Of a DNA stretch of 64,000 nt, positions 15,149 through 23,542 are shown in pieces. How positions within the stretch are numbered: the stretch's first letter is position 1; each line of letters opens with the position of its first letter. The DNA is from Agrilactobacillus yilanensis (GTDB lineage: Bacteria; Bacillota; Bacilli; Lactobacillales; Lactobacillaceae), in assembly GCF_003946725.1 (NCBI RefSeq), contig NZ_RHOY01000008.1, positions 56,053 to 120,052 on the forward strand. Direction: 5' to 3'. A program made the position numbers and the translations under genes. The notes beneath the pieces were generated by a model that saw only the letters and a program-made list of their open reading frames with translations, was not told where the DNA came from and searched no databases.

Positions 15149-16993
15149 TTGTTCAAAGATGATAAGCGTGACTTTAGCAGTGCTGAGCAGAAGAACTTGC
15201 TTTTTAGTGCTGCGCTGGCAACGGAATTAGGGATTGCATTACAAGCTAAAGATCCGCCAGAAACAACCACCACTACGATCCATATTGCCCCCAGAGATCA
15301 AATCAAAGTGGATACCGAATTGGCCAAGGCGCAGTTGAACTACATTAAAGCACAACAGCAGAGTCAATTGGTGCAGCAAAAATTGACAAAGGCCCAAAAA
15401 CGGCAAAAAAATAAGACGGCTGAAGATTTGACGCAGATTGAACAATCTGAAGCGCAGTATAAAGCAATTGGCCCTCAGAAAAAGGCACTTTTGGCACAGT
15501 TGGCTGAATTAAAGGCACAACAGCAGTCGCAACAGGCGCAGCTGCAGGTCAATTATGATCAGCAGCTGGCCCAAGTGAAAGCGCAGCAACAGCAAGTAGC
15601 CGCTTATGATCAAGAAATTCAAGCGAGTCAAGATCAAATCACACCGAATCAGACGGCGCAGACACAAAGTGCGTTAGCCTACTATAGTCAGCAAAAACAT
15701 AATGCCCAGCAGCAGTTAAATCAACAGCAGGCGTCTTTATTGGAACTGCGGCAGCAAGCGCAGCGTTTGACGACTGAGCAAGCTAAAGATTTGGCGGCCC
15801 TAGAACGGCAGATTATTGCCCGTGAGACGGAAACGGCCCTTTATCAAGCAAAGATTTTGGACTTAAAGCAAAATAAGACGGTCTATCAAGCGGAAGTGGT
15901 GCAACAGCAAAATGCATTGCAGCAGGCTTTGATGGAGGAAGAAAATAGTTTTAAAGAGTTGACGGCGATTCGGCGAAAGCATAGTAATTTGAGTGCGGAA
16001 CAGCAGGCTTTATTTGCGACGGCACCGCAATTACAGACGGCGGGGGAATTGTTGTCGATAACGTTATATCAAAATGGTCAGCAGCAAGATTTGGTGCCAG
16101 AAGTGACGAATACGGGACCTCAGTTGGCATTTGCGCCGGTGCAAGATATTGTGGGCTATGCATTAGATTTGGATCGCTCGTTAGTACTTACGGATCAAAC
16201 GATTATTGGTTCCTTGCGGGATTTGATGGGTGAGCTGCAGACGACGGCCCCTGAATGGGCGCTGCAGCAGTTGAATGCTGGTCTAAAGATGACGCCAGGT
16301 CAGAGTAATCGGGTGATTTTGCTTTATTGGTATCAACGCCAAATAACGTTAGTGACTAAATATCAAACGATACGACAAGATGCGATACAACAAGTTGAAG
16401 CTACTCGGGTGATTCAAAATCGAGCGGTGCCTCAATTTGAATTACCGGTTCAGCAGGCGGACTATCAACTGGATTGGCAGCGCAGTCGATTGAAGTTAGA
16501 TGATTACGATAAGAATTATTTGACGAGTTACTTAGTGGCGGCTGATGGGCAGGGTCCAGTCGCATTAGATTTGTTAAATCAAGATATTGCCCAAAACCGT
16601 TTAGTGGCGGCCAAACTAACATTGGTCTATCAATATGTTGCCGCAACGCGACCGTTACAGACACCGCAAGGGCCTGAAGAAGCAACGGCGAGTCATAAAA
16701 TTGCTGCTTTTGGTCCAGATCAACCTTTGGCCAATACAGCGTTCACAACACCGGTACAACGGACTGCTAAACCAACTGTTGAACCAGCGCCTGAGCCTAA
16801 GACTGAACCGATAAAGTCAACGTTGTTTAAATCTCAAACTCAGTTGGTAAATAGTCAGCAACGAGTTCGACCGGCACGGGCTTTATTTGGCAACACAGCT
16901 GAGTTAAAACCAAAACTATTGGGGACTTATGGAATTAGTAAATTTAAACGGGGACAGCATATTGTAAATAAAATTATGCCCCGAAAATATTGA
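15149..16993 (+). CDS. Large Gln-rich coiled-coil protein of unknown function
   Basis: About 614 residues starting at TTG 15149, 11 nt after GGAGG; a GTG at 15137 in the same frame overlaps the ribosome site. Residues ~55-290 are Q/A/K/E-rich with long heptad-like stretches (KAQQQSQLVQQKL, QLAQVKAQQQQVA), so a long coiled coil is expected. Residues ~300-500 look globular, ~525-560 are Pro/Glu-rich, and the tail is basic (FKRGQHIVNKIMPRKY). No signal peptide or membrane helix is seen, so it is probably cytoplasmic. It precedes a 74-residue protein by 16 nt. No known family is recognised. Confidence 0.7.
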   Translation: MFKDDKRDFSSAEQKNLLFSAALATELGIALQAKDPPETTTTTIHIAPRDQIKVDTELAKAQLNYIKAQQQSQLVQQKLTKAQKRQKNKTAEDLTQIEQSEAQYKAIGPQKKALLAQLAELKAQQQSQQAQLQVNYDQQLAQVKAQQQQVAAYDQEIQASQDQITPNQTAQTQSALAYYSQQKHNAQQQLNQQQASLLELRQQAQRLTTEQAKDLAALERQIIARETETALYQAKILDLKQNKTVYQAEVVQQQNALQQALMEEENSFKELTAIRRKHSNLSAEQQALFATAPQLQTAGELLSITLYQNGQQQDLVPEVTNTGPQLAFAPVQDIVGYALDLDRSLVLTDQTIIGSLRDLMGELQTTAPEWALQQLNAGLKMTPGQSNRVILLYWYQRQITLVTKYQTIRQDAIQQVEATRVIQNRAVPQFELPVQQADYQLDWQRSRLKLDDYDKNYLTSYLVAADGQGPVALDLLNQDIAQNRLVAAKLTLVYQYVAATRPLQTPQGPEEATASHKIAAFGPDQPLANTAFTTPVQRTAKPTVEPAPEPKTEPIKSTLFKSQTQLVNSQQRVRPARALFGNTAELKPKLLGTYGISKFKRGQHIVNKIMPRKY

Positions 16994-17009
16994 ATCGAGG
17001 TTAGTAATA

Positions 17010-17234
17010 ATGGATGAAAAAGAAAAAGAAGTGCAGTTAACACAATTTGTTTTAGAGCGAACAAAACCTGGTCAAGAAGCAGCCATGTCTGAGTTAATTG
17101 ATAAGGTATTGGCTAAACGACGGGAAGGGAAATTGAGCACCATGTTTTTGATGGGTATCGTCCCCCAAGCAATGGGTATGATTAAACCAGAGGCTATGGA
17201 TGAAATTAAAACAACCTTGAAACAGTATCGTTAA
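17010..17234 (+). CDS. Small protein of unknown function, paired with the coiled-coil gene
   Basis: This 74-residue protein with a charged N-terminus (MDEKEKEVQLTQFVLE) has a central basic segment (LAKRREGKLS) and a helical C-terminus. ATG follows GAGG. It lies 16 nt after the coiled-coil gene and before a terminator, so the two probably form an operon. No family is recognised. Confidence 0.65.
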   Translation: MDEKEKEVQLTQFVLERTKPGQEAAMSELIDKVLAKRREGKLSTMFLMGIVPQAMGMIKPEAMDEIKTTLKQYR

Positions 17235-17278
17235 ACAGTGTGCATGTGTTTCAATTAAAAGTAAAATTATAGCCAAAA

Positions 17279-17325
17279 CAAAAGAGGTCGAGTCAAAATT
17301 AATTTTTGATCGACCTCTTTTATTT
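17279..17325 (+). terminator. Rho-independent terminator
   Basis: AAAAGAGGTCGA pairs with TCGACCTCTTTT, followed by ATT. It ends the coiled-coil/small protein unit. Confidence 0.8.
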
Positions 17326-17350
17326 CGTGGTTTTTGAGCCACTCTCGACT

Positions 17351-17527
17351 AATGTCGTAAGTCTAGGTTATATTGCGAAATCAACCCGTGTTGGTTCACG
17401 CTCTGGTTTTGAAACGCGCTCACTAGGGCAAAACGCTCACCTAACTACGAATTATTCATAAGCGAAGTGCACTTATTTCATAATTCTAGGTTAGTGCTCG
17501 CGGTTTTCCCGCCCTAGTTCACGCTCT
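17351..17527 (-). repeat. Intergenic palindromic repeats: partial copy plus full copy
   Basis: 17351-17401 matches the right part of the divergent copy at 10999. 17396-17527 is a full unit like those at 10870 and 11117, with the same CTAACTACGAATTATTCATA core and the partner CATAATTCTAGGTTAG. The unit ends exactly at the stop codon of the RpiR regulator gene. Confidence 0.78.
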
Positions 17528-18350
17528 AATTTTCGCCGGCGTCTAATTTATTATCCATGATTAATTCGATGGTTTGGTTCATTCGTTCTCGGTAGGTGTC
17601 GTTTTCCAGCAGCATGGTGGTGATGATGTCTAGGGCGTAGATGATGGCGAATTGGGAGTTAACGAAGCGGTTATTATCAACAAAGTTACTGTTTTTAACG
17701 AGGATCGTTAAATCGCTTAAGGCGGCTAGGCGACTGTTGCTGGAGGCGGTAATGGCTACAATTTTAGCGCCGTTTTCCTTGGCGAGTTCTACGGAGCGGT
17801 TAACGTCGGAAGTATTACCAGATAATGAAATCGCTAAAATTAAATCACCTGCTTGGACGATACTGCTACTGATGAACATAATGTGGCTGTCGGTCATACA
17901 AAAAGCGGAGATACCCATCCGCAACAGGCGTTGGGTCATTTCATTGGCGGTGTAGCCAGAACTGCCCAAACCAAATAAATAGACTCTTTTAGCTTCAAAA
18001 ATTTCTTGAACGGTTTCTTTGAGTTTGTCTACATCAATCCGTTCCCAAGTACCGGTTAAAATTCGGCGGTAATAATTATAAACACTATCCGTAATTCGAT
18101 CTTCACTCACGGCAGGTTCGGCAGGGGCGTGAACGACGGCGAGCTGAAGTTTAAAGGTGTAAAAATCACTGCAGCCCATTTTTTTAACAAATCGAGTGAT
18201 CGTGGCATTACTAACGCCGACGGTTTTGGCTAAGGCTGAGATGGTCATATTTTGAACTTGTTCAGGGGCTTGAATTACTTTTAAGGCAACCTTGCGCTCC
18301 TGACGAGATAAGGTGTCAAACTGTTCTTCTACAATATTTACAATACTCAT
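17526..18350 (-). CDS. RpiR/MurR family transcriptional regulator of sialic acid genes
   Basis: This 274-residue protein has an N-terminal helix-turn-helix (SALAKTVGVSNATITRFVKKMG, ~37-58) and a C-terminal SIS sugar-phosphate binding domain (~125-250: LFGLGSSGYTA, AISLSGNTSDV). RpiR proteins beside nan genes sense sialic acid catabolic intermediates such as ManNAc-6-P or GlcNAc-6-P. It has its own start region and stands 170 nt from nanE, with a terminator between them. Regulation of the divergent nanA/nanK promoters is inferred. Confidence 0.85.
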   Translation of the reverse strand: MSIVNIVEEQFDTLSRQERKVALKVIQAPEQVQNMTISALAKTVGVSNATITRFVKKMGCSDFYTFKLQLAVVHAPAEPAVSEDRITDSVYNYYRRILTGTWERIDVDKLKETVQEIFEAKRVYLFGLGSSGYTANEMTQRLLRMGISAFCMTDSHIMFISSSIVQAGDLILAISLSGNTSDVNRSVELAKENGAKIVAITASSNSRLAALSDLTILVKNSNFVDNNRFVNSQFAIIYALDIITTMLLENDTYRERMNQTIELIMDNKLDAGEN

Positions 18351-18459
18351 AATGAATTCATTCCTGTCTACAGGGCTTTTTAACTAGCTTATCACGGTTC
18401 AACGTAACTTTCAGAGTTGCAACGAAGTTTTCAATTAATTGTAATCAAGCTGTAAATAA

Positions 18460-18504
18460 AGACCCGTCCGCAGGTTTATCAGCTTTAACCTACAGGACGA
18501 GTCT
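18460..18504 (-). terminator. Terminator of the nanA-nanE unit
   Basis: AGACTCGTCCTGTAGGTT pairs with AACCTGCGGACGGGTCT (minus strand), followed by TTTATT. Confidence 0.8.
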
Positions 18505-18520
18505 ACGAATTAAATTAAAA

Positions 18521-19216
18521 TTAATTTTGAATGGCTTTTACAAAACTTTGGGCAATTTGTAGTGGCCGAGTAATCGCACCACCCACAACCACCGCATGAC
18601 AGCCTAGGTCCAAGCAGCGCCGTAGTTTTTCTGGCGTATCTACTTTACCTTCCGCAATCACGGGATGTTGTGCCGTCTTTAAGACAGATTTCAAGTATTC
18701 AAAGTCATTGTCGGCTAAATTAAGCCCTTGAGTATCCAGTGTATAACCGTGCATCGTTGTACCGATAATATCAAAACCTAAGGCATCGGCTTCACGGACG
18801 TTTTCTAAAGTCGCTGTATCCGCCATTAAGAGGGTATCCGGGAATTCTTGGCGCATTTGTGCCACGATGTCGGCTAGCTTTTCACCATTAGGTCGGGGCT
18901 GGCCGGTAACATCGCAGGCGACAACTTCAGCGCCAGTACTAGCCACAGCACGCATTTCTTTCATAGTCGGTGTAATGTAGACGGGAGAGTCTGGGTAGTC
19001 TACTTTATTCAAGCCAATCATTGGTAAATGGACTTCGTCTTGGATGGCCTGAATATCAACGACGGAATTTGCCCGAATTGCCGCACCGCCAGCTTCTTTA
19101 GCTGCTAAAGCCATACGAGCCATGATGAAGGAGCTGTGTAAAGGTTCACCCTTTAAGGCTTGGCAAGAAATGATTAGCTTGCCTTTAACCGTTTCTAAGA
19201 AATTATTTTTTGCCAT
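18521..19216 (-). CDS. nanE: N-acetylmannosamine-6-phosphate 2-epimerase
   Basis: It converts ManNAc-6-P to GlcNAc-6-P in the cytoplasm. The 231-residue TIM barrel has KGKLIISCQALKGEPLH at the start, AGGAAIRANSV, MADTATLENVREA and VVGGAITRPLQIA at the phosphate-binding end, all typical of NanE. It is 27 nt downstream of nanA in the same operon. Its product enters the amino sugar pathway through NagA and NagB, which are not in this window. Confidence 0.93.
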   Translation of the reverse strand: MAKNNFLETVKGKLIISCQALKGEPLHSSFIMARMALAAKEAGGAAIRANSVVDIQAIQDEVHLPMIGLNKVDYPDSPVYITPTMKEMRAVASTGAEVVACDVTGQPRPNGEKLADIVAQMRQEFPDTLLMADTATLENVREADALGFDIIGTTMHGYTLDTQGLNLADNDFEYLKSVLKTAQHPVIAEGKVDTPEKLRRCLDLGCHAVVVGGAITRPLQIAQSFVKAIQN

Positions 19217-19243
19217 GGGAATTCTCTTTTCGTTAATTATTGA

Positions 19244-20113
19244 TTATTTAAAATATTTTTCGCAGATTGCTTTAGCGCCAGCAATCATTTCTGGATTAGG
19301 TTTGCTCATTGGAGCTTTGCAGTAGCCAGCGTCAACACCTAATTCTTTGAAGATTAATTTGATTGTTGGGTAAAGGTCATTTTGCAATAGATCAGTGATG
19401 TAATCGTTACTTTCCTTTTGTAATTGTAAAGCTTTTGTCAAATCGCCAGCTTCAAAAGCCGCAATTTCTTCTTTAGCTTTTTTAGCGTTCAAGTTGAAAG
19501 TAGAACCAATGGCGCCATCAACGTTTAAGGCTAAGGCTGGCAACATCATTTCATCAAAACCAGATAGAATTAATTTGTCAGGGAAAGCTTGACGGCAACG
19601 TTCTAATAAGTAGAAGTCAGCGTTCGTGTATTTAATCCCGATAACTTTTGGATTTTCGAATAATTCAGCGAATTGGTCAATAGATAGGGAAACACCTGTT
19701 AAAGCTGGAATAGAGTAGATAATTAATTGAGTATCCACATCTTTGACGATTTCGTTGTAATAGTGTTTGATTTGTTCAAATGAGAAGTTGTAATAAAATG
19801 GCGTTACGGCAGAGATTGTCTTGTAACCTAGGTCTGTCACATATTTAGCCAATTCTTTAGATTCAATTAAGTTCAAGCCACCAACTTGGGCAATTAAATC
19901 AATCGCACCATCAGCTTCATCAATAACGGCTTTAAAGATCGCCTTTTTTTCGTCTTGGTTCAGCATGAAGGCTTCACCAGTACTGCCACCGACGTATAAA
20001 CCATCAATATGATTCACATCAATGTTGTAACGAACCATAGCGCGAACGCCTTTTTCATTAACAGTACCGTCTTCGTTAAAAGCTGTCATTAATGCTGAAT
20101 ATAATTTTTTCAT
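19244..20113 (-). CDS. nanA: N-acetylneuraminate lyase
   Basis: It cleaves Neu5Ac to ManNAc and pyruvate. The 289-residue class I aldolase of the DHDPS/NAL family has GGSTGEAF at ~46, a YSIPALTG motif with the catalytic Tyr at ~137 and GIKYT with the Schiff-base Lys at ~164. This combination is diagnostic for NAL. Its start follows GAGGAG. It heads the nanA-nanE operon, divergent from nanK. Confidence 0.93.
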   Translation of the reverse strand: MKKLYSALMTAFNEDGTVNEKGVRAMVRYNIDVNHIDGLYVGGSTGEAFMLNQDEKKAIFKAVIDEADGAIDLIAQVGGLNLIESKELAKYVTDLGYKTISAVTPFYYNFSFEQIKHYYNEIVKDVDTQLIIYSIPALTGVSLSIDQFAELFENPKVIGIKYTNADFYLLERCRQAFPDKLILSGFDEMMLPALALNVDGAIGSTFNLNAKKAKEEIAAFEAGDLTKALQLQKESNDYITDLLQNDLYPTIKLIFKELGVDAGYCKAPMSKPNPEMIAGAKAICEKYFK

Positions 20114-20164
20114 GATTGATAAACTCCTCAGTTTAAATAAATTTTGTAATCATCATCTCAATAA

Positions 20165-20178
20165 TTCAACCGCTTACA
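20165..20178. promoter_or_regulatory. Possible catabolite-responsive (cre) site at nanA
   Basis: The minus-strand sequence TGTAAGCGGTTGAA matches the cre consensus at most but not all positions. It lies just after the nanA -10. This is a weak prediction. Confidence 0.3.
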
Positions 20179-20184
20179 TGACAT

Positions 20185-20213
20185 AGCATACGATGCGGTA
20201 ATCAATATTGCAA
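20185..20213 (-). promoter_or_regulatory. nanA promoter
   Basis: On the minus strand, TTGCAA (20213-20208) and TATGCT (20190-20185) are 17 nt apart, giving a leader of about 65 nt. Confidence 0.65.
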
Positions 20214-20297
20214 TACTATTTTTAGGTAATTATTTTCATAAATTACATTTATCCCTTTAATATCAAGGCATAAAATCTTTTTTGATTTTAATTAATT

Positions 20298-20326
20298 TTG
20301 TGAATTTTGCCAGTTCATGCTATTAT
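20298..20326 (+). promoter_or_regulatory. nanK promoter
   Basis: TTGTGA (20298-20303) and TATTAT (20321-20326) have 17 nt spacing and an extended TGC before the -10. A loose palindrome GTAATTATTTTCATAAATTAC in the nanA/nanK gap (around 20226-20246) is a candidate operator. Confidence 0.6.
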
Positions 20327-20388
20327 CAAACCGATTTCATTGACATAATTTTAGACCGCAACTAAAAAATAAGACAGGAATGAAGACG

Positions 20389-21252
20389 ATGACAAAACAA
20401 TACTTAGTATTTGACGTAGGCGGCACCACCATTAAATATGGTTTGATGACAAGTGATCTAAAACTAAGCCAGCAGGGCAAATGCGCTACAGAAAAAAATA
20501 AGGATGGTTTTATTTTAAAAGAATTGCAGCGTTTAAGTGCGGCATTTCAAGCAAAGACGACACTAGCGGGCATTGGTGTTAGCACGGCCGGCATTGTCGG
20601 CGCTGATGGCGGCATTCAATATGCTGGGCCAACTATTCCTGGTTATCAAGGGACGCCTATCAAAGCGGCTTTGGCTGCCCAGACGGGTTTGCCGGTTTTT
20701 GTAGTGAATGATGTGGACGCCGCCTTATTAGGAGAACAATTAGCTGGCGGGGCTCAAGCTGCTGAAGAAGTATATTGCATTGCCTTAGGTACTGGTATCG
20801 GGGGCGCTTATTTAAATCACGGGCAACTATTTAATGGGGCGCATGCTACAGCAAATTCAATTGGCTATACTTTGTATGATCCAAAAACGCAGACAAAATA
20901 CGAACAACGGGCGTCAACTTTAGCATTGGAAGCCACTTTAAAAGCTTATGATATTAGTGTGCCAGCGGCGTTTGATGCCGCCAAAGCGGGGACTGCACCT
21001 TATGTTGACCTCATCAGTGCCTGGTCAGATGAGGTGGCTTCGGGATTAGCCCAAGTCTTATTATTCTTTGATCCTGAGGTACTTTTAATCGGCGGGGCCG
21101 TCTCCCAGCAAGGGGATTATTTACTAACCTTACTAGAAGATAGTTTGGCGAAGTATTTGCCAAAGGACCTGTGCCAAACAAAATTAAAGGTCGCTCAATT
21201 AGCTGACAAAGCGCAACTATATGGGGCTGTTGCCGGCTTACTGAAGGCATAG
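20389..21252 (+). CDS. nanK: N-acetylmannosamine kinase, ROK family
   Basis: It phosphorylates ManNAc to ManNAc-6-P. The ~287-residue ROK kinase has VFDVGGTTIKYG at the start (ATP phosphate site), GVSTAGIVG, NDVDAALLGE (catalytic Asp) and ALGTGIGGA. The CxCGxxGCxE zinc motif of many ROK proteins is absent, as in other Firmicute members of this type. ATG at 20389 is preferred to 20380, since AGGA then lies about 10 nt upstream. It is divergent from nanA-nanE. Confidence 0.85.
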   Translation: MTKQYLVFDVGGTTIKYGLMTSDLKLSQQGKCATEKNKDGFILKELQRLSAAFQAKTTLAGIGVSTAGIVGADGGIQYAGPTIPGYQGTPIKAALAAQTGLPVFVVNDVDAALLGEQLAGGAQAAEEVYCIALGTGIGGAYLNHGQLFNGAHATANSIGYTLYDPKTQTKYEQRASTLALEATLKAYDISVPAAFDAAKAGTAPYVDLISAWSDEVASGLAQVLLFFDPEVLLIGGAVSQQGDYLLTLLEDSLAKYLPKDLCQTKLKVAQLADKAQLYGAVAGLLKA

Positions 21253-21270
21253 ACCAGTTTAAAAAAATAA

Positions 21271-21318
21271 ATAAAGCGTTTACAATAATTATTGTGTATG
21301 TTACAGTGCTTACTGTAA
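21271..21318. promoter_or_regulatory. cre-like site and adjacent palindromes
   Basis: The reverse complement of 21271-21284 is TGTAAACGCTTTAT, a close match to the CcpA cre consensus. Next come CAATAATTATTG (21283-21294) and TTACAGTGCTTACTGTAA (21301-21318), a 7-bp perfect inverted repeat with a 4-nt spacer. All lie upstream of the structured leader of the isomerase/antiporter pair. Confidence 0.5.
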
Positions 21319-21340
21319 TCATCACTCAAATTATTAAATT

Positions 21341-21449
21341 CAACCGCTACTAAAATGGTATATAGAAAATCTCAGTCGTCTGACCGCTGACTGAGAGGCT
21401 GCTTTATCAAAAGCCAAGCCTTCTATATTTGTTTAAGTAGTGGTTTTTT
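21341..21449 (+). ncRNA. Structured leader RNA, riboswitch- or attenuator-like, unassigned
   Basis: Nested helices can be drawn: P1 21343-21351 with 21436-21444 (9 pairs, one G-U), P2 ATATAGAA (21360-21367) with TTCTATAT (21421-21428), P3 CTCAGTC (21371-21377) with GACTGAG (21389-21395), and P4 GGCT (21397-21400) with AGCC. P1's 3' strand runs into six T, so the closing helix can act as a terminator. It does not match TPP, purine, lysine, SAM, T-box or glycine consensus motifs that I know. Confidence 0.5.
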
Positions 21450-21477
21450 ATGTGTAATTGTTGAAAGGTGGCTCATT

Positions 21478-22203
21478 ATGAACGTATCGATCAATACAGC
21501 TGTATTTTTAGAAGCAATGCAAAACGGCGTTGCTCAAAGTGATTGTGTGCAGGTATTAGCCGGGATGGCAATAGATGCGATTGAAGTTCGGGGAGAATTT
21601 TTCAAACCCGAAACAAAAGCGCAGGAATTGGCAGCGATTGCAGAATTCTGCCAAGCACAAAATTTTGATTTTTATTATTCTGTGCCTGAAGAACTATTCA
21701 CGGCAACCGGACTGAATCCGAGTTTGACCGAAAATCTGGCGATGGCTCAAAAGTATCAAATCAAAGGCTTGAAATACAGCTTCGGGACTTTACCAACCTT
21801 GAACCAAACGGAACTTGAAACCCTTAAAAAAATTTCAACGACTAATGTTGCCGTTACAATTGAAAATCAGCCGAATCAAAATGGAGTTTTGGCAACTTTT
21901 GTAAAAGATTTAACATGGGTTCAAGAAAATAAGTTACCATTAGGATATACTTTTGATTCTGGAAATTGGTACTGGATTGATGAAAAGCCAGAAACAGCTT
22001 TTGCGGCGCTAAAAGATCAAGTAACGATTTTTCATTTAAAGGATATTAAAGATCAAGATACAGTTTTGTTAGGTGAAGGGTTAACGGATTGGCAAAGTCT
22101 AGTCCAGCAGCTTAAACCAACGAGCCCTGTATTCTTAGAATATGCTATCCAGCCGGCAGCACTCAATGACCAAATTCAACTAGTAAATAAACTATTAAAT
22201 TAA
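21478..22203 (+). CDS. Sugar phosphate isomerase/epimerase family TIM-barrel protein
   Basis: This 241-residue protein has features of the xylose isomerase-like barrel superfamily: IEVRGEFF near residue 36, VAVTIENQPNQNG (~140) with a metal-type Glu, YTFDSGNWYW (~160) with an Asp, FHLKDIKD (~190) with His and Asp, and FLEYA. These would hold the divalent metal. The exact substrate is unknown. It lies 11 nt before the antiporter gene, so the two are co-transcribed behind the structured leader. Confidence 0.75.
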   Translation: MNVSINTAVFLEAMQNGVAQSDCVQVLAGMAIDAIEVRGEFFKPETKAQELAAIAEFCQAQNFDFYYSVPEELFTATGLNPSLTENLAMAQKYQIKGLKYSFGTLPTLNQTELETLKKISTTNVAVTIENQPNQNGVLATFVKDLTWVQENKLPLGYTFDSGNWYWIDEKPETAFAALKDQVTIFHLKDIKDQDTVLLGEGLTDWQSLVQQLKPTSPVFLEYAIQPAALNDQIQLVNKLLN

Positions 22204-22214
22204 CGGGGGCTATC

Positions 22215-23414
22215 ATGAACTACTTACTCCAACTAGTCATAATCTTATTATTGACAAAACTGGGGGCGCATTTATCTAACCGCTTAAATTTTCCAAGCGT
22301 TATTGGGGAATTATTGGTGGGGGTAATCGCTGGACCAGCAGTCTTACATATCTTAACACCAGATACCTTTACGCATTATTTCTCAGAAATCGGCGTTATT
22401 GTTTTAATGTTTATTGCCGGTTTAGAAGGTAACTTGAGTTTATTAATGAAATATTGGAAACCGGCTTTGACCGTAGCCACATTAGGGGTTATTTTCCCAA
22501 CAATGAGTGCGGCATTGCTGTGTGTGTATGTATTTGACTTCGCTTGGTCAACGGCCTTATTCCTAGGCTTAATTTTGAGTGCAACATCGGTCAGTATTAC
22601 GGTACAAGTACTTAAAGAAATGGGCCGAATGAACACGCGAGAAGGTGCGATTATTCTAGGCGCTGCGGTAGCAGATGACATTATGTGCGTCATTTTATTG
22701 GGCATTTGTGTCAGTCTATTCGGCAGTGGCGCGGCAGCCCAACAGCAATCTGCTTGGGGGATGGCTTGGCCAAAAATCCTATTCTTTATTTTGATGTTGG
22801 CGCTAGGTAAGTGGTTTGTACCGCGTTTTATTAGTTTCTTTAACAAGTTAAATGCCAGCGAAAACGAAACTACAGCAGCGATGATTCTGTGCTTTGGTTT
22901 TGCGGCAATTGCTGTTTTACTAGGGATGAGTGATGTTTTAGGGGCTTACTTTGCCGGATTGGCAATCTCTGAAACAAAATTCAAAGAGTCATTGGCTTTG
23001 AAAGTAGAACCGATTGGTTATGCGATTTTTATTCCCGTTTTCTTCGTGAGTATCGGGTTAAATATCACTTTCAAGGGTATGCAAAACGATATTATTTTCA
23101 TTATTTTATTAATTATTATTGCTGTTTTAGGCAAACAAGTCGGCGGGGCTATCGGTGCGAAATTCTTCGGATTAACGTGGGATGAGTCCAACGTTGTCGG
23201 TGCCGGGATGGTTTCCAGAGGGGAAATGGCCTTGGTCGTTGCGAATGTTGCGCTAACCGCAAACTTGATTGATAAAAACCACTACACTGCGATGATTGTT
23301 GTCACTGTCATTACAACATTAATCGCACCACTAATTTTAAAATTATTTATTCAAAGAACTGTGAAACATGGTGAGAAACAAAGTACCACAGAAATTAATG
23401 ATCAGGCCCCATAA
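22215..23414 (+). CDS. CPA2-family cation/proton antiporter
   Basis: This 399-residue membrane protein has about 12-13 helices. It shows the N-terminal GELLVGVIAGP pattern and the paired acidic residues AVADDIMCV (~156), typical of electrogenic Na+/H+ exchangers such as NapA. The role would be Na+ or H+ balance in the membrane. This may matter for the Na+-coupled SSS transporter encoded next, which would import Na+. Confidence 0.88.
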   Translation: MNYLLQLVIILLLTKLGAHLSNRLNFPSVIGELLVGVIAGPAVLHILTPDTFTHYFSEIGVIVLMFIAGLEGNLSLLMKYWKPALTVATLGVIFPTMSAALLCVYVFDFAWSTALFLGLILSATSVSITVQVLKEMGRMNTREGAIILGAAVADDIMCVILLGICVSLFGSGAAAQQQSAWGMAWPKILFFILMLALGKWFVPRFISFFNKLNASENETTAAMILCFGFAAIAVLLGMSDVLGAYFAGLAISETKFKESLALKVEPIGYAIFIPVFFVSIGLNITFKGMQNDIIFIILLIIIAVLGKQVGGAIGAKFFGLTWDESNVVGAGMVSRGEMALVVANVALTANLIDKNHYTAMIVVTVITTLIAPLILKLFIQRTVKHGEKQSTTEINDQAP

Positions 23415-23508
23415 GAGGGTAAATACTATCGAATAAAATAATAAAACTTATTTTAAGTAGGCTGATAAGTTTATCAACTTATTCAGAACTTCTTATGGGC
23501 AATTTTTA
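23408..23508 (+). terminator. Multi-helix terminator or leader structure
   Basis: CCCATAAGA (23408-23416, covering the antiporter stop codon) pairs with TCTTATGGG (23491-23499), followed by CAATTTTT. Two hairpins lie inside: AAAATAA/TTATTTT and CTGATAAGTT/AACTTATTCAG. It may simply end the antiporter transcript, or control the transporter downstream. Confidence 0.45.
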
Positions 23509-23542
23509 GTTAAAACTGTTATGTAGGAAGGAATATATAAAT

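Noticed and set aside
21371..21400. TPP riboswitch, suggested by the CTGAGAGG motif
   Set aside because: The second conserved TPP segment (ACCTGATCTGG-like) is missing and the helices do not fit the TPP fold.
22376..22846. 156-codon minus-strand ORF inside the antiporter gene
   Set aside because: It is antisense to transmembrane-coding sequence and lacks a ribosome site and any recognisable domain.
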